From: DATJLQ01 sp035509415
GTDB lineage: Bacteria; Pseudomonadota; Alphaproteobacteria; JACZXZ01
DNA length: 43,584 bases
Assembly (NCBI GenBank): GCA_035509415.1
Contig: DATJLQ010000113.1
Location: forward strand, 1-43,584
Reading direction: 5' to 3'
Shown here: piece by piece, positions 10,055-17,769 of the stretch
Numbering within the stretch: the first letter of the stretch is position 1
Layout: each line of letters opens with the position of its first letter
Translations under genes and position numbers: made by a program
Notes under the pieces: model-generated
Databases searched by the model: none
What the model was told of the DNA's origin: nothing
The model's input: the letters and a program-made list of their open reading frames with translations, nothing else

Positions 10055-10522
10055 TCAGAAATTGACCGCGTCCTTGCTCAGCACCGCCGCGGTCAGCTTG
10101 GCGCGCGCGACCAGCTCGCCCGCAACGCGCGCCTCGCAGCTCACCCGCGAGCTCGGGCCGAAGCTGCGGTCCTTGACCACGTGGAGCTCGAGCCGGTCGC
10201 CCGGCCGCACCGGGCGCAAGAGCTCGAATCCCTGGATGTTGGTGAAGAACGGGATCTTGTCCGCCGCCGCGGGGCCGAGGGGATAGAGCGCGCCGATCGC
10301 CGCCGACTGGGCCATCGCCTCGATGATGAGGGCGGTCGGGAAGATCATGCGTTCGCGCGGCTGGCCCTGGAAGCAAGGCTCGGCCGCGGTCACGGTCTTG
10401 ATGCCGGTGCCGCGCACGTCGGGGATCAGCTCGATCACGCGCTCGATCATGAGAAACGGCGGACGATGGGGCAAAAGCGCCTTGATCTCGTCCAGATTGA
10501 GCGCGACCGGCGCGGGTTCCAT
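10055..10522 (-). CDS. FabZ-like hotdog-fold protein lacking the catalytic histidine
   Basis: The 155-residue protein aligns with beta-hydroxyacyl-ACP dehydratase FabZ: LPHRPPFLMIERV near the N-terminus, IIEAMAQSAAI on the central helix, and a C-terminal strand region with GDRLELHVVKDRSFG. In FabZ the catalytic pair is a His in a GHFP motif and a Glu 14 residues later. Here Glu68 is kept but the His position is Gln54, in CFQGQPRERMIFP; the bases at 10357-10374 read this way without ambiguity. So it probably does not catalyse standard dehydration. It could bind an acyl thioester, use different chemistry, or modify another enzyme. It sits between folK and rpoZ, not in the usual lpxD-fabZ-lpxA cluster, supporting a paralogue with another job. 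Start ATG at 10522 follows a perfect TATAAT. Confidence 0.8.
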   Translation of the reverse strand: MEPAPVALNLDEIKALLPHRPPFLMIERVIELIPDVRGTGIKTVTAAEPCFQGQPRERMIFPTALIIEAMAQSAAIGALYPLGPAAADKIPFFTNIQGFELLRPVRPGDRLELHVVKDRSFGPSSRVSCEARVAGELVARAKLTAAVLSKDAVNF

Positions 10523-10542
10523 GGCTCCCCCAATTGGCGAAA

Positions 10543-10548
10543 ATTATA
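10543..10548 (-). promoter_or_regulatory. Candidate -10 element upstream of the FabZ-like gene
   Basis: A perfect TATAAT on the minus strand lies 21 bp before the ATG at 10522. A TTGTCA (10577-10572) lies upstream but at 23 nt, too far for a standard promoter, so the -35 partner is unclear. Because of the short distance the transcript would have a leader of only about 14 nt. Confidence 0.35.
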
Positions 10549-10591
10549 GCAAGCCGGCGACGCGCGCGCCATGACAAGCGGGCGCCGGATT

Positions 10592-11086
10592 TCAGCCGAG
10601 CGGCCAGGCCGCGTCGGGCGGGAGTGCGGCGATCAGGTCCGCGAGCGCCGTCCCGGTCGCGGGATGGCGCCATTGCGGTGCCAAGTCCCGGAGCGGGAGC
10701 AGCACGAAGGCGCGCCCGCCGAGGCGCGGGTGCGGCAGGATCGGGCCGCCGTCCGATCCGTCGCGCACCAGATCGTCGTAGGCGACGAGGTCGAGGTCGA
10801 GCACGCGCGCCTCGTTGCGCGCGCCGCGCACGCGGCCGAAATCGCGCTCGATCGCGTGAAGGCGCTCGAGCAGCGGACGCGGTGCGAGCGCCGTCTCGAT
10901 GGCGGCCACGCCGTTCACGTAATCGGGCTGGTCCGACGCCGGCACCGGCTTCGAGCCGTACCAGCGCGAGCGCCGCGCAACCTTGAGGCCCGCGGCCGGG
11001 AACGCGGCGAGCGCCGCCTCGAGGGTCGCGCGCGGCGCGCCCCAACGCGCGCTCGGAAGATTAGCCCCCAATGCAATGTAGATCAT
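10592..11086 (-). CDS. folK: 2-amino-4-hydroxy-6-hydroxymethyldihydropteridine pyrophosphokinase
   Basis: HPPK pyrophosphorylates the pterin precursor in folate synthesis, before dihydropteroate synthase. The 164-residue protein starts with the typical MIYIALGANLPS, has YVNGVAAIET in the middle, and carries the signature ARNEARVLDLDLVAYDD with the magnesium-binding Asp pair, then LPHPRLGGRAFVLLPL. The ATG at 11086 is chosen because homology begins there; nine in-frame residues upstream are not conserved. folP and folB are not adjacent, so it is transcribed either alone or with the downstream FabZ-like gene, whose start is 69 bp away. Confidence 0.95.
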   Translation of the reverse strand: MIYIALGANLPSARWGAPRATLEAALAAFPAAGLKVARRSRWYGSKPVPASDQPDYVNGVAAIETALAPRPLLERLHAIERDFGRVRGARNEARVLDLDLVAYDDLVRDGSDGGPILPHPRLGGRAFVLLPLRDLAPQWRHPATGTALADLIAALPPDAAWPLG

Positions 11087-11413
11087 GAGACGATACGGCC
11101 TCGCCCTATGCACGCGGCGCGCGCGGGCCGAGCGCTTGGCGCGACGCCGAGGTGCCGATTTCCGCCCGTCCGGCCGGTTGCTCGAGGTTCTCTGGCATTT
11201 AAGTCAATCCTTAAAGAGCGAGTGTCCCGCGCGCCGCGCGCCGCGCGCCCCGAATGAGGGCTTGTCATCGCGCCCGCCGACCATTAGGTAATAGGCGTCG
11301 AGCGACGAGGGGAGACGATCGGTCGTCGCGCGTCATGCGTATTGCGCCTGCCGCCTCCCTTATTACGTCGCACGATTTCGAACGTCATCGCTCCCTGATT
11401 AGGACATTGACCC
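11087..11413. other. Divergent intergenic region, no gene recognised
   Basis: The 327 bp between the divergent folK and NYN genes must hold promoters for both. The only clear feature is a small AT-rich inverted repeat, TTTAAG-6 nt-CTTAAA at 11198-11215. A GC-only stretch (GCGCGCCGCGCGCCGCGCGC) follows close by. No convincing -35/-10 pair, tRNA or open frame with coding character was seen. Confidence 0.5.
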
Positions 11414-12019
11414 ATGAATTTCTATCCCAATGAGCGCATCGCGCTCTTCATCGACGGCTCCAACCTCTACGCGGCCGCCCGGGCGCTGGGCTTCGACATC
11501 GACTATCGGCGCCTCCTCGAGCTGTTCCAGGGCAAGGGGCGCCTGATCCGCGCCTTCTACTACACGGCCCTGATCGAGGATCAGGAATACTCGCCCATCC
11601 GCCCGCTGGTCGACTGGCTCGACTACAACGGCTACGCCATGGTCACCAAGCCGACCAAGGAGTTCACCGACGCCATGGGTCGGCGCAAGATCAAGGGCAA
11701 CATGGACATCGAGCTCGCCATCGACGTGATGGAGATGGCGGACCGGCTCGACCACGTGGTGCTGTTCTCGGGCGACGGCGACTTCCGCTGCCTGGTCGAG
11801 GCGGTGCAACGCAAGGGCGTGCGCGTTTCGGTCGTGAGCACCATCCGCTCCCAGCCGCCCATGGTCGCGGACGAGCTCAGGCGCCAGGCCGACACCTTCG
11901 TCGAGCTCCAGGATCTGGCGCCGCAAATCCAGCGCATCCACCAGCATCGCGAGCCGGTCGAGCACCACAATCACGGCCCGGCCCATAATCGCGACGAGGA
12001 CATGTTCGACACGGCCTGA
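11414..12019 (+). CDS. NYN domain protein (LabA/DUF88 family), putative ribonuclease
   Basis: NYN domains share the PIN-like nuclease fold; LabA/DUF88 proteins are predicted metal-dependent RNases. In 201 residues the acidic motifs are all present: Asp14 in LFIDGSNLYAAA, Asp97 in KGNMDIELAID, and Asp120/Asp122 in VVLFSGDGDFRCLVEA. The family motif VSVVSTIRSQPPMVADELRRQAD follows in part. The last 30 residues are His- and Asn-rich and look disordered. Start ATG at 11414 fits the family N-terminus. The downstream uracil-DNA glycosylase begins 8 bp after the stop, so they are probably cotranscribed. The target RNA is unknown. Confidence 0.87.
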   Translation: MNFYPNERIALFIDGSNLYAAARALGFDIDYRRLLELFQGKGRLIRAFYYTALIEDQEYSPIRPLVDWLDYNGYAMVTKPTKEFTDAMGRRKIKGNMDIELAIDVMEMADRLDHVVLFSGDGDFRCLVEAVQRKGVRVSVVSTIRSQPPMVADELRRQADTFVELQDLAPQIQRIHQHREPVEHHNHGPAHNRDEDMFDTA

Positions 12020-12027
12020 CGCGGGCC

Positions 12028-12687
12028 GTGGCGGCGCCGGGACCTCAGCGCACCGACGAGCCGGCGCGCGATTGCGCGTTGTGCCCGCGGCTTGCCGAGT
12101 TTCGCGCGAAAAACGGCGCCGCGTATCCCGCGTTCCATAACGCGCCGGTTCCCTCGTTCGGCGCGCGCGACGCGACGCTCCTGGTCGTGGGCTTGGCCCC
12201 CGGCCTCAAGGGAGCGAACCGCACCGGCCGGCCCTTCACGGGCGATTACGCGGGCGATCTCCTTTACGCGACGTTGCTGAAGTTCGGCTTCGCGCGCGGA
12301 CATTACCGCGCGGCCCCCGACGACGGCTTGGCCCTCGTCGCGGCGCGTATCACGAACGCCGTGCGTTGCGTCCCGCCCGGGAACAAGCCGACGGGAGTCG
12401 AGGTCGCGACCTGCCGGCGCTTTCTCGCGGCCGAGATCGGCTCGCTCGCGAACCTCCGCGCGATCCTCGCCCTCGGGACCGTGGCTCATGGTGCCGCGCT
12501 CGCCTCCTATGGGCTCAAGGCGGCGCGCTTCCCGTTCGCCCATGGCGCCGAGCACGCGCTCCCGTCGGGCGCGCGGCTGTTCGACAGCTATCATTGCTCG
12601 CGCCTCAACACCAATACCGGACGATTGACGACGGCGATGTTCGAGCGCATCGTCGGGCGGATCGCCGCATTCGTCGAAACTCATTGA
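12028..12687 (+). CDS. Uracil-DNA glycosylase, family 5 (UDGb-like)
   Basis: This enzyme removes uracil, and in family 5 also other deaminated bases, from DNA in base-excision repair. Diagnostic motifs are GLAPGLKGANRTGRPFTGD (55-73), where family 5 lacks the polar catalytic residue of family 1, and HCSRLNTNTGRLT near the C-terminus. Four cysteines at 16, 19, 114 and 129 fit the [4Fe-4S] cluster seen in families 4 and 5. The 219-residue length is typical. Start is GTG at 12028, 8 bp after the NYN gene stop. Family 4 is the nearest alternative, but the ANRTGRPF motif favours family 5. Confidence 0.88.
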   Translation: MAAPGPQRTDEPARDCALCPRLAEFRAKNGAAYPAFHNAPVPSFGARDATLLVVGLAPGLKGANRTGRPFTGDYAGDLLYATLLKFGFARGHYRAAPDDGLALVAARITNAVRCVPPGNKPTGVEVATCRRFLAAEIGSLANLRAILALGTVAHGAALASYGLKAARFPFAHGAEHALPSGARLFDSYHCSRLNTNTGRLTTAMFERIVGRIAAFVETH

Positions 12688-12726
12688 AAGCGAATTGAAA
12701 CGCGAACGGGAAAAGGAGGCGCTGTC

Positions 12727-13254
12727 GTGCGGACCCTCGCGACCCCAGAAGCCGACGCGATGCCCGGCAAACGCCCGCACTCGACAAAGATCAAGCGCCG
12801 GCCGGCGCTATCGGCCATGCTGGGACTCGCGGTACTGGTTCTCGTGCTGCCGCGCGCCGCACTCGCCGACGTCGCCGCCAAGTTCCACGATGCCGATTAC
12901 GGCACCGACCTGGTGCTGATCGCGAACGTGAGCAACGGGCAGAAGCAGGCCGCCCTCGGCATCACCAAGGACAACAACTCGCCCACCATGCTGTTTCCCG
13001 GTCTCTCGAGCTGGACCCAGTTCGTCAACCTCTGGGCGCGCGCCAAGGCGACGCCGCAAGGCGATACGAAGGTCAAGATCGGCACCATCGTCGATCCCAA
13101 CAGCGGCAACGTCATGGGCATCGACGTCAACAAGGGCGGCGTCTTCTTCTTCATCACGGATTCGAGCTCGACCCAGCTCTTCGTGCTCAAGAAATCGGAC
13201 CAGTCGCTGTTCGACGACGACGTCGACAACGTGACCCTGTTCCTGAGCCACTAG
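12727..13254 (+). CDS. Secreted protein of unknown function
   Basis: I do not recognise this protein. It has an N-terminal signal peptide: a basic stretch (KIKRRP), a hydrophobic core (MLGLAVLVLVLP) and a likely cleavage site after AALA, leaving a mature domain of about 127 residues. The mature part is soluble and rich in Asp, Asn, Ser and Thr, has no cysteines, and looks like a small beta-rich domain (e.g. GTIVDPNSGNVMGIDVNKGG). The GTG start at 12727 is supported by a strong ribosome site AAGGAGG at 12713-12719; an ATG at 12760 would still keep the signal. It ends 6 bp from the convergent smpB stop, with no room for a separate terminator. Confidence 0.8.
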   Translation: MRTLATPEADAMPGKRPHSTKIKRRPALSAMLGLAVLVLVLPRAALADVAAKFHDADYGTDLVLIANVSNGQKQAALGITKDNNSPTMLFPGLSSWTQFVNLWARAKATPQGDTKVKIGTIVDPNSGNVMGIDVNKGGVFFFITDSSSTQLFVLKKSDQSLFDDDVDNVTLFLSH

Positions 13255-13260
13255 GCGCCG

Positions 13261-13734
13261 CTACCCCTTCGCCCTGAGGATGCGCGCCTTGTCGCGCTTC
13301 CATTCGCGCTCCTTCTCGGTCGCGCGCTTGTCCTGCTTGCGCTTGCCGTGCGCCAGGCCGAGCTCGACCTTGGCGATGCCGCGCGCGTTGAAATAGATCT
13401 TGAGCGGCACCAGCGTCGCCCCCTCGCGCCGCACCAGGCCCGAGAGACGCTCGATCTGGCGCTTGTGCAGCAGGAGCTTCCGCGCGCGCCGCGTCTCGTG
13501 GTTGAAGCGGTTGGCGGCGCGGTATTCGGGGATGTAGGCGTTGAGCAGCCAGAGGCCGCCCTCGCGCGGCTGGGCGTAGGCGTCGTTCAGGTTGCCGCGC
13601 CCCTCGCGCAGCGCCTTCACCTCGGAGCCCGCGAGCACGACCCCCGCCTCGACCGTCTCCTCGATGAAATAATCGTGCCGCGCGCGCCGGTTCTGGGCCG
13701 CGATGCGCTCGGCGTCCTGACGCGCTTGGTTCAC
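13261..13734 (-). CDS. smpB: SsrA-binding protein SmpB
   Basis: SmpB binds tmRNA and brings it to stalled ribosomes for trans-translation. The 157-residue product shows the family core: NRRARHDYFIEETVEAGVVL, GSEVKALREGRGNLNDAYA, NAYIPEYRAANRFNHETRRA and RKLLLHKRQIERL. A lysine- and arginine-rich C-terminal tail (GKRKQDKRATEKEREWKRDK) is the part that folds in the ribosome. The start is GTG at 13734, 28 bp after dapA. The tmRNA gene itself is not in this window as far as I can see. Confidence 0.96.
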   Translation of the reverse strand: MNQARQDAERIAAQNRRARHDYFIEETVEAGVVLAGSEVKALREGRGNLNDAYAQPREGGLWLLNAYIPEYRAANRFNHETRRARKLLLHKRQIERLSGLVRREGATLVPLKIYFNARGIAKVELGLAHGKRKQDKRATEKEREWKRDKARILRAKG

Positions 13735-13762
13735 CCGAGAATCCGGCGCGGCGCGGGCACGC

Positions 13763-14704
13763 TCACTCGGCCGCGCGGCGGTCGCCGAGCTTGACCGGCA
13801 CTGATTTCAAGAGCCCCGCCTTGACCATCGCCGCGCGCAGCTTGTCCTTGGTCGCGTCCTGGACCTCGCACAGCGGCAGGCGCAGCTCGGGCCCGCACAG
13901 GCCCAAGAGGCTCGCCGCGTACTTGACCGGCCCGGGGCTGGTCTCGACGAAGAGCGCCGTGTGGAGCGGCATCAGCTTCTCGTTGATCGCCTGCGCGCGC
14001 GCGACGTCGCCCTTGTGCCACGCGACGTGCATCTCCGCGCAGAGCCGCGGGGCCAGGTTCGCCGTGACCGAGATGCAGCCATGCCCGCCTTGCGCGAGGA
14101 AGCCGAGTGCCGTGCCGTCCTCGCCCGAGAACAGCACGAACTTCGACCCGATCGCGAGCTTGGTGCGCGTCGGACGGGTCAGGTCGTTGGTCGCGTCCTT
14201 CATGCCGATAATGCGCGGCAGCTCGGCGAGCCGCGCCATGGTCTCGATCGACATGTCGACGATCGAGCGCGGCGGGATGTTGTAGATGAGGATCGGCAGC
14301 TTCGAGGCATCGTGGATCGCCTTGAAGTGGCGATAGAGCCCTTCCTGGGTCGGCTTGTTGTAATAGGGTGTGACCACGAGCTGCGCGTCCGCACCCGCCT
14401 TCTCGGCATGGCGCGCGAGCGCGATCGCCTCCTCGGTCGAGTTGGATCCGGTGCCGGCGACGACGGGCACGCGGCCGCGCGCGACCTCGATCGCGAGCTC
14501 GGTCACGCGCATATGCTCCTTGTGGCTGAGGGTCGGCGATTCGCCCGTGGTGCCGCACGGGACCAGGCCGTGGATGCCCTCCTTGATCTGCCACTCGACC
14601 AGGGACTTGAACGCCTTCTCGTCCACCTTGCCGTCGCGGAACGGCGTGATGAGGGCGGTGAAGCATCCCTTGAGGGTGGCTGAAAGCGCGGCCGGGTTGC
14701 GCAT
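13763..14704 (-). CDS. dapA: 4-hydroxy-tetrahydrodipicolinate synthase
   Basis: DapA condenses pyruvate with aspartate semialdehyde in lysine and diaminopimelate synthesis. The 313-residue barrel has the Schiff-base Lys169 (GMKDATND), Tyr141 of the proton relay (IYNIPPRS, with Arg146), Thr51-Thr52 (CGTTGESPTL) and Tyr115 (VTPYYNKPT). Start ATG at 14704 is supported by a GGAGG ribosome site 5-6 nt upstream; the frame is open further upstream without homology. It precedes smpB by 28 bp, a pairing common in alphaproteobacteria. Confidence 0.96.
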   Translation of the reverse strand: MRNPAALSATLKGCFTALITPFRDGKVDEKAFKSLVEWQIKEGIHGLVPCGTTGESPTLSHKEHMRVTELAIEVARGRVPVVAGTGSNSTEEAIALARHAEKAGADAQLVVTPYYNKPTQEGLYRHFKAIHDASKLPILIYNIPPRSIVDMSIETMARLAELPRIIGMKDATNDLTRPTRTKLAIGSKFVLFSGEDGTALGFLAQGGHGCISVTANLAPRLCAEMHVAWHKGDVARAQAINEKLMPLHTALFVETSPGPVKYAASLLGLCGPELRLPLCEVQDATKDKLRAAMVKAGLLKSVPVKLGDRRAAE

Positions 14705-14920
14705 TTTATCCTCCAGATGGGCGGGAACCATAGCGCCGGGGGGCGCCCGCGGCAAGCGCCCGGGCCGCCCGCGCGACTCGGGCGACGGGCTCCCGAGTGG
14801 GCGCAAGCTGCGGCGATCCTTGGCGCGGAGGGCGCGAGCGCTTAAACTCGGGCGCGAGCCGCGTCGCCCGTCGGGCAAGGGGAATTGGGCAAGCGGGGCG
14901 CAACGGGCTTTGCGCGCGCG

Positions 14921-14990
14921 GATGGGCCGAACGCGGAGATGGGCCGAACGCGCGGGGATGAGCCAAGCGCGGGGATGTTGAGCCAAGGGG
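14921..14990 (+). repeat. Short degenerate tandem repeat upstream of the lytic transglycosylase gene
   Basis: Four copies of a GATGGGCCGAACGCG-like unit lie head to tail. The first two (14921-14937 and 14938-14954) have 17 bp each and are almost identical; the third and fourth (ATGAGCCAAGCGCG, then ATGTTGAGCCAAGG) are diverged. The array runs into the candidate start codons of the transglycosylase gene at 14975 and 14996, so repeat units supply alternative ATG codons and perhaps its ribosome site. Confidence 0.6.
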
Positions 14991-17038
14991 ATGTCTTGAC
15001 CATTGTCGCGAAGGGCGTGGCGCTACGCTGGGCGCTGATCGGCGCGTTGGCCGCGGCCGCATGGGCGGGGCCGGCGGCGCGCGCCGACGAGCCGTCGCTT
15101 TCGGTGCATGACCGGCTGGTCTATCGCGCGGCGTTCAAGGCGGCGTCGGTGGATCATTGGGTCGAGGCCAAGCGCCTCGCGGGCGAGGGCGAGGACAAGC
15201 TGCTCGCGAAGGTGATCGACTGGATGTTCCTCGAGAACCAGGCGACCGCCGCGACCTTCGATGCGACGTCGGCCTTCATCGCCCAGAATCCGACCTGGCC
15301 CATGATCGACCGGATGCGCGCGCGCGCCGAGGCGTCGATGCCCGACACGATGACGCCCGCCCAGGTGCGCGCCTGGTTCGAGACCTATCCGCCCCTCACC
15401 GCCACGGGCGACATCCGGTACGGGGACGCGCTGGTGGCCGGCGGCGACATGGCGCGGGGTATGGCGCTCCTGCGCAAGGCCTGGATCGACGGCAATCTCG
15501 GCGAGGTCCAGGCCGAGCAGTTCCTGAAGAAGGACGGGCGCTATCTCCGGCCCGAGGACAATCTCGCGCGCCTCGACCGCCTTTTGTGGGACGGCCAGAC
15601 GGCCGCCGCCCACGCCATGGAGCGCCGGGTCGATTCCGCGCACGCCGCCCTCGCCGAGGCGCGTATCCGGCTCCTCAACATGGCGGGCGGCGTCGATTAC
15701 GCGCTGCGCCGCGTGCCCGAGCGGCTCAAGGACGATCCGGGCCTGCTTTACGACCGGCTGCGTTGGAACGTGCGCAAGAACCACGACGACGAGGCGCGCG
15801 CCATCCTCGCCCACGCGCCCGCCGATCTCGGCCGGCCCGAGCTTTGGTGGCAGGAGCGCCAGACCGAGGTTCACCGCGCCCTTCTCTCGGGCTTTGTGAC
15901 CGACGCGCTGCGCCTTGCCGAGGAGAACGGCCAGGCGCCCGGAACGCCGAGCTACGCCGACGCCGAGTGGCTCGCGGGCTGGATCGCGTTGCGCCAGCTC
16001 CACGACCCGGCGCTGGCGCTCGCGCATTTCCGCGCCATGGCCCAGTCGGTGCGTTACCCCGTGAGCCTCGCGCGCGCGAGCTACTGGGAGGCGCGCGCCC
16101 TCGACGCCTTGGGGAAAAGCGATGACGCGGTCAAGGATTACACCGCCGCAGCGCAATACGGCGTCACCTATTACGGCCAGCTCGCAGCGTTGCGCCTCGG
16201 GCGCGATCTGCGCCCGACGCTCCCGCCGCCGCCGGTGCCCGCGGTCTATGTGCGCGAGGCGTTCGACGGCCGCCAGATGGTGCGCGTCGTCATCGAGCTC
16301 GGCCAGCTGGAGTCGGACGCGGTCGATTCCGTCCAGGGCGACTTCATCAAGCGCCTCGCCGCCCTCTCGAGCTCGCCCGACGAGGCGGTCCTGGTCGGCG
16401 ACCTCGCCCTCCAGGAGACGCGGCCCGACCTCGCGGTGCGCTTGGCGCGTCTCAACTGGCACAATGAGGGGCCGCTCGCGGCGTTCGGCTATCCGCTGCG
16501 CAGCCTGCCGCGCTCGATCACACCCGAGGCGGCGCTCGTGCTCGCGGTGATCCGCCAGGAAAGCGCCTTCGACGAGCGCGCGATCAGCCGCGCGGGCGCC
16601 TTGGGCCTCATGCAGCTCATGCCTGCGACCGCGCGCAAGATCGCGGCCGGCCTCGGGCTCCATTTCGGCGCTCACCTCCTCACCGCCGATCCCAACTACA
16701 ACATCAAGGTCGGCAGCGCCTATCTCGCGAGCCTGCTCAACGCGTTCGGCGGCAACTACGTGCTCGCACTCGCGGCCTACAATGCGGGCCCGTCCCACGT
16801 GCATCAATGGATCCGCGAGGAGGGCGACCCGCGTACCGCCCAGGTCGACGCCATCGACTGGATCGAGATGATTCCGTTCGACGAGACGCGCAACTACGTG
16901 CAGCGCGTGCTCGAGGCGCTCCAGGTCTATCGCGCGCGGGTGCCCGGCGCCGAGGCGGGCAACCTCGCGACCGACATGGGCAATCTCAAGGACGCGGTGG
17001 CCGTCTCGGCGCCCGCGTCCGCGCCCGATCCCCCGTAA
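14975..17038 (+). CDS. Soluble-type lytic murein transglycosylase (Slt70 family)
   Basis: This enzyme cleaves the MurNAc-GlcNAc bond in peptidoglycan with formation of 1,6-anhydroMurNAc. A signal peptide (hydrophobic WALIGALAAAAWAG, likely cleavage after ARA) directs it to the periplasm. A long alpha-superhelical region follows (about residues 40-500), then the catalytic domain near the C-terminus: Glu529 in RQESAFDERAIS, GALGLMQLMPATARKIA, and NIKVGSAYLASLL with AAYNAGPSHVHQW. All catalytic-domain motifs are present. The start is uncertain: ATG at 14975 gives 687 residues, TTG at 14996 would also keep the signal, and earlier in-frame starts lie in the repeat. It is followed 30 bp later by a haloacid dehalogenase gene. 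Confidence 0.93.
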   Translation: MLSQGDVLTIVAKGVALRWALIGALAAAAWAGPAARADEPSLSVHDRLVYRAAFKAASVDHWVEAKRLAGEGEDKLLAKVIDWMFLENQATAATFDATSAFIAQNPTWPMIDRMRARAEASMPDTMTPAQVRAWFETYPPLTATGDIRYGDALVAGGDMARGMALLRKAWIDGNLGEVQAEQFLKKDGRYLRPEDNLARLDRLLWDGQTAAAHAMERRVDSAHAALAEARIRLLNMAGGVDYALRRVPERLKDDPGLLYDRLRWNVRKNHDDEARAILAHAPADLGRPELWWQERQTEVHRALLSGFVTDALRLAEENGQAPGTPSYADAEWLAGWIALRQLHDPALALAHFRAMAQSVRYPVSLARASYWEARALDALGKSDDAVKDYTAAAQYGVTYYGQLAALRLGRDLRPTLPPPPVPAVYVREAFDGRQMVRVVIELGQLESDAVDSVQGDFIKRLAALSSSPDEAVLVGDLALQETRPDLAVRLARLNWHNEGPLAAFGYPLRSLPRSITPEAALVLAVIRQESAFDERAISRAGALGLMQLMPATARKIAAGLGLHFGAHLLTADPNYNIKVGSAYLASLLNAFGGNYVLALAAYNAGPSHVHQWIREEGDPRTAQVDAIDWIEMIPFDETRNYVQRVLEALQVYRARVPGAEAGNLATDMGNLKDAVAVSAPASAPDPP

Positions 17039-17068
17039 GCCGCGCGACCGTCTGGAAGGAAGGACGCC

Positions 17069-17755
17069 ATGACCGCAGCTCCATTCACCGGCATCCGCGC
17101 TTCTGTCTTCGACGCCTACGGCACGCTGTTCGATTTCAATTCCGCCGCCGCGCGTTGCCGCGCCGAGCTCGGCGAGAAGGCGGGTGCCGTCTCGGCCCTG
17201 TGGCGCGACAAGCAGATCCAATATACCTGGCTGCGCTCGCTCATGGGGCGTCACGCGGATTTCTGGCAGGTGACCGGCGACGCACTCGACTATGTGCTCG
17301 AGACGCTCGAAATCCGCGTCCCGGGCCTCAAGGAGCGCCTGCTCGATTGCTATCTCACCCTCGACTGCTTTCCCGAGGTGCCGGCGACCCTGAAACGCCT
17401 CAAGGACGCCGGACTCGCGACCGCGATCCTCTCCAACGGCACGCCCAAGATGCTCGCGGCCGCGGTCAAGGGGGCCAAGCTCGAGGGGTTGCTCGACGCC
17501 GTTCTCTCGGTCGAGGAGGTGGGAATCTTCAAGCCCGACCCGCGTATCTACCGGCTCGCGACCGATCGGCTCGGTTTGCCGCCCGCGGCGATCTCGTTCC
17601 AATCCTCGAACGCCTGGGACGCGCACGGCGCGGGCGCGTTCGGCTTCAAGGTCGCGTGGTGCAACCGCTACGGCCAGCGCGCCGAGCGCCTGCCGGGGAA
17701 GCCCGACGCCGAAATCCGCAGCCTCGCAGAATTGCCCGCACTTCTCGGCTTGTGA
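17069..17755 (+). CDS. L-2-haloacid dehalogenase (HAD type II)
   Basis: The enzyme hydrolyses L-2-haloalkanoic acids to D-2-hydroxy acids through an aspartyl ester. The 228 residues match Pseudomonas L-DEX at every key position I can place: nucleophile Asp15 (VFDAYGTLFD) with Thr19, Arg46, Ser122 (ILSNGTPKML), Lys155 and Tyr161 (FKPDPRIY), and the Ser179/Asn181/Asp184 group in SSNAWDAHGA. These halide- and carboxylate-binding residues separate true dehalogenases from general HAD phosphatases, so the specific call is justified. Start ATG at 17069 has GGAAGGA upstream. The stop overlaps or nearly touches the next gene, an alpha/beta hydrolase, suggesting a two-gene unit. Confidence 0.88.
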   Translation: MTAAPFTGIRASVFDAYGTLFDFNSAAARCRAELGEKAGAVSALWRDKQIQYTWLRSLMGRHADFWQVTGDALDYVLETLEIRVPGLKERLLDCYLTLDCFPEVPATLKRLKDAGLATAILSNGTPKMLAAAVKGAKLEGLLDAVLSVEEVGIFKPDPRIYRLATDRLGLPPAAISFQSSNAWDAHGAGAFGFKVAWCNRYGQRAERLPGKPDAEIRSLAELPALLGL

Positions 17756-17769
17756 GCGCGGAGGGAAAA

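Noticed and set aside
11198..11215. TTTAAG-N6-CTTAAA palindrome as operator between folK and the NYN gene
   Set aside because: Short, single and without a promoter pair or regulator gene nearby; mentioned only as the content of the gap.
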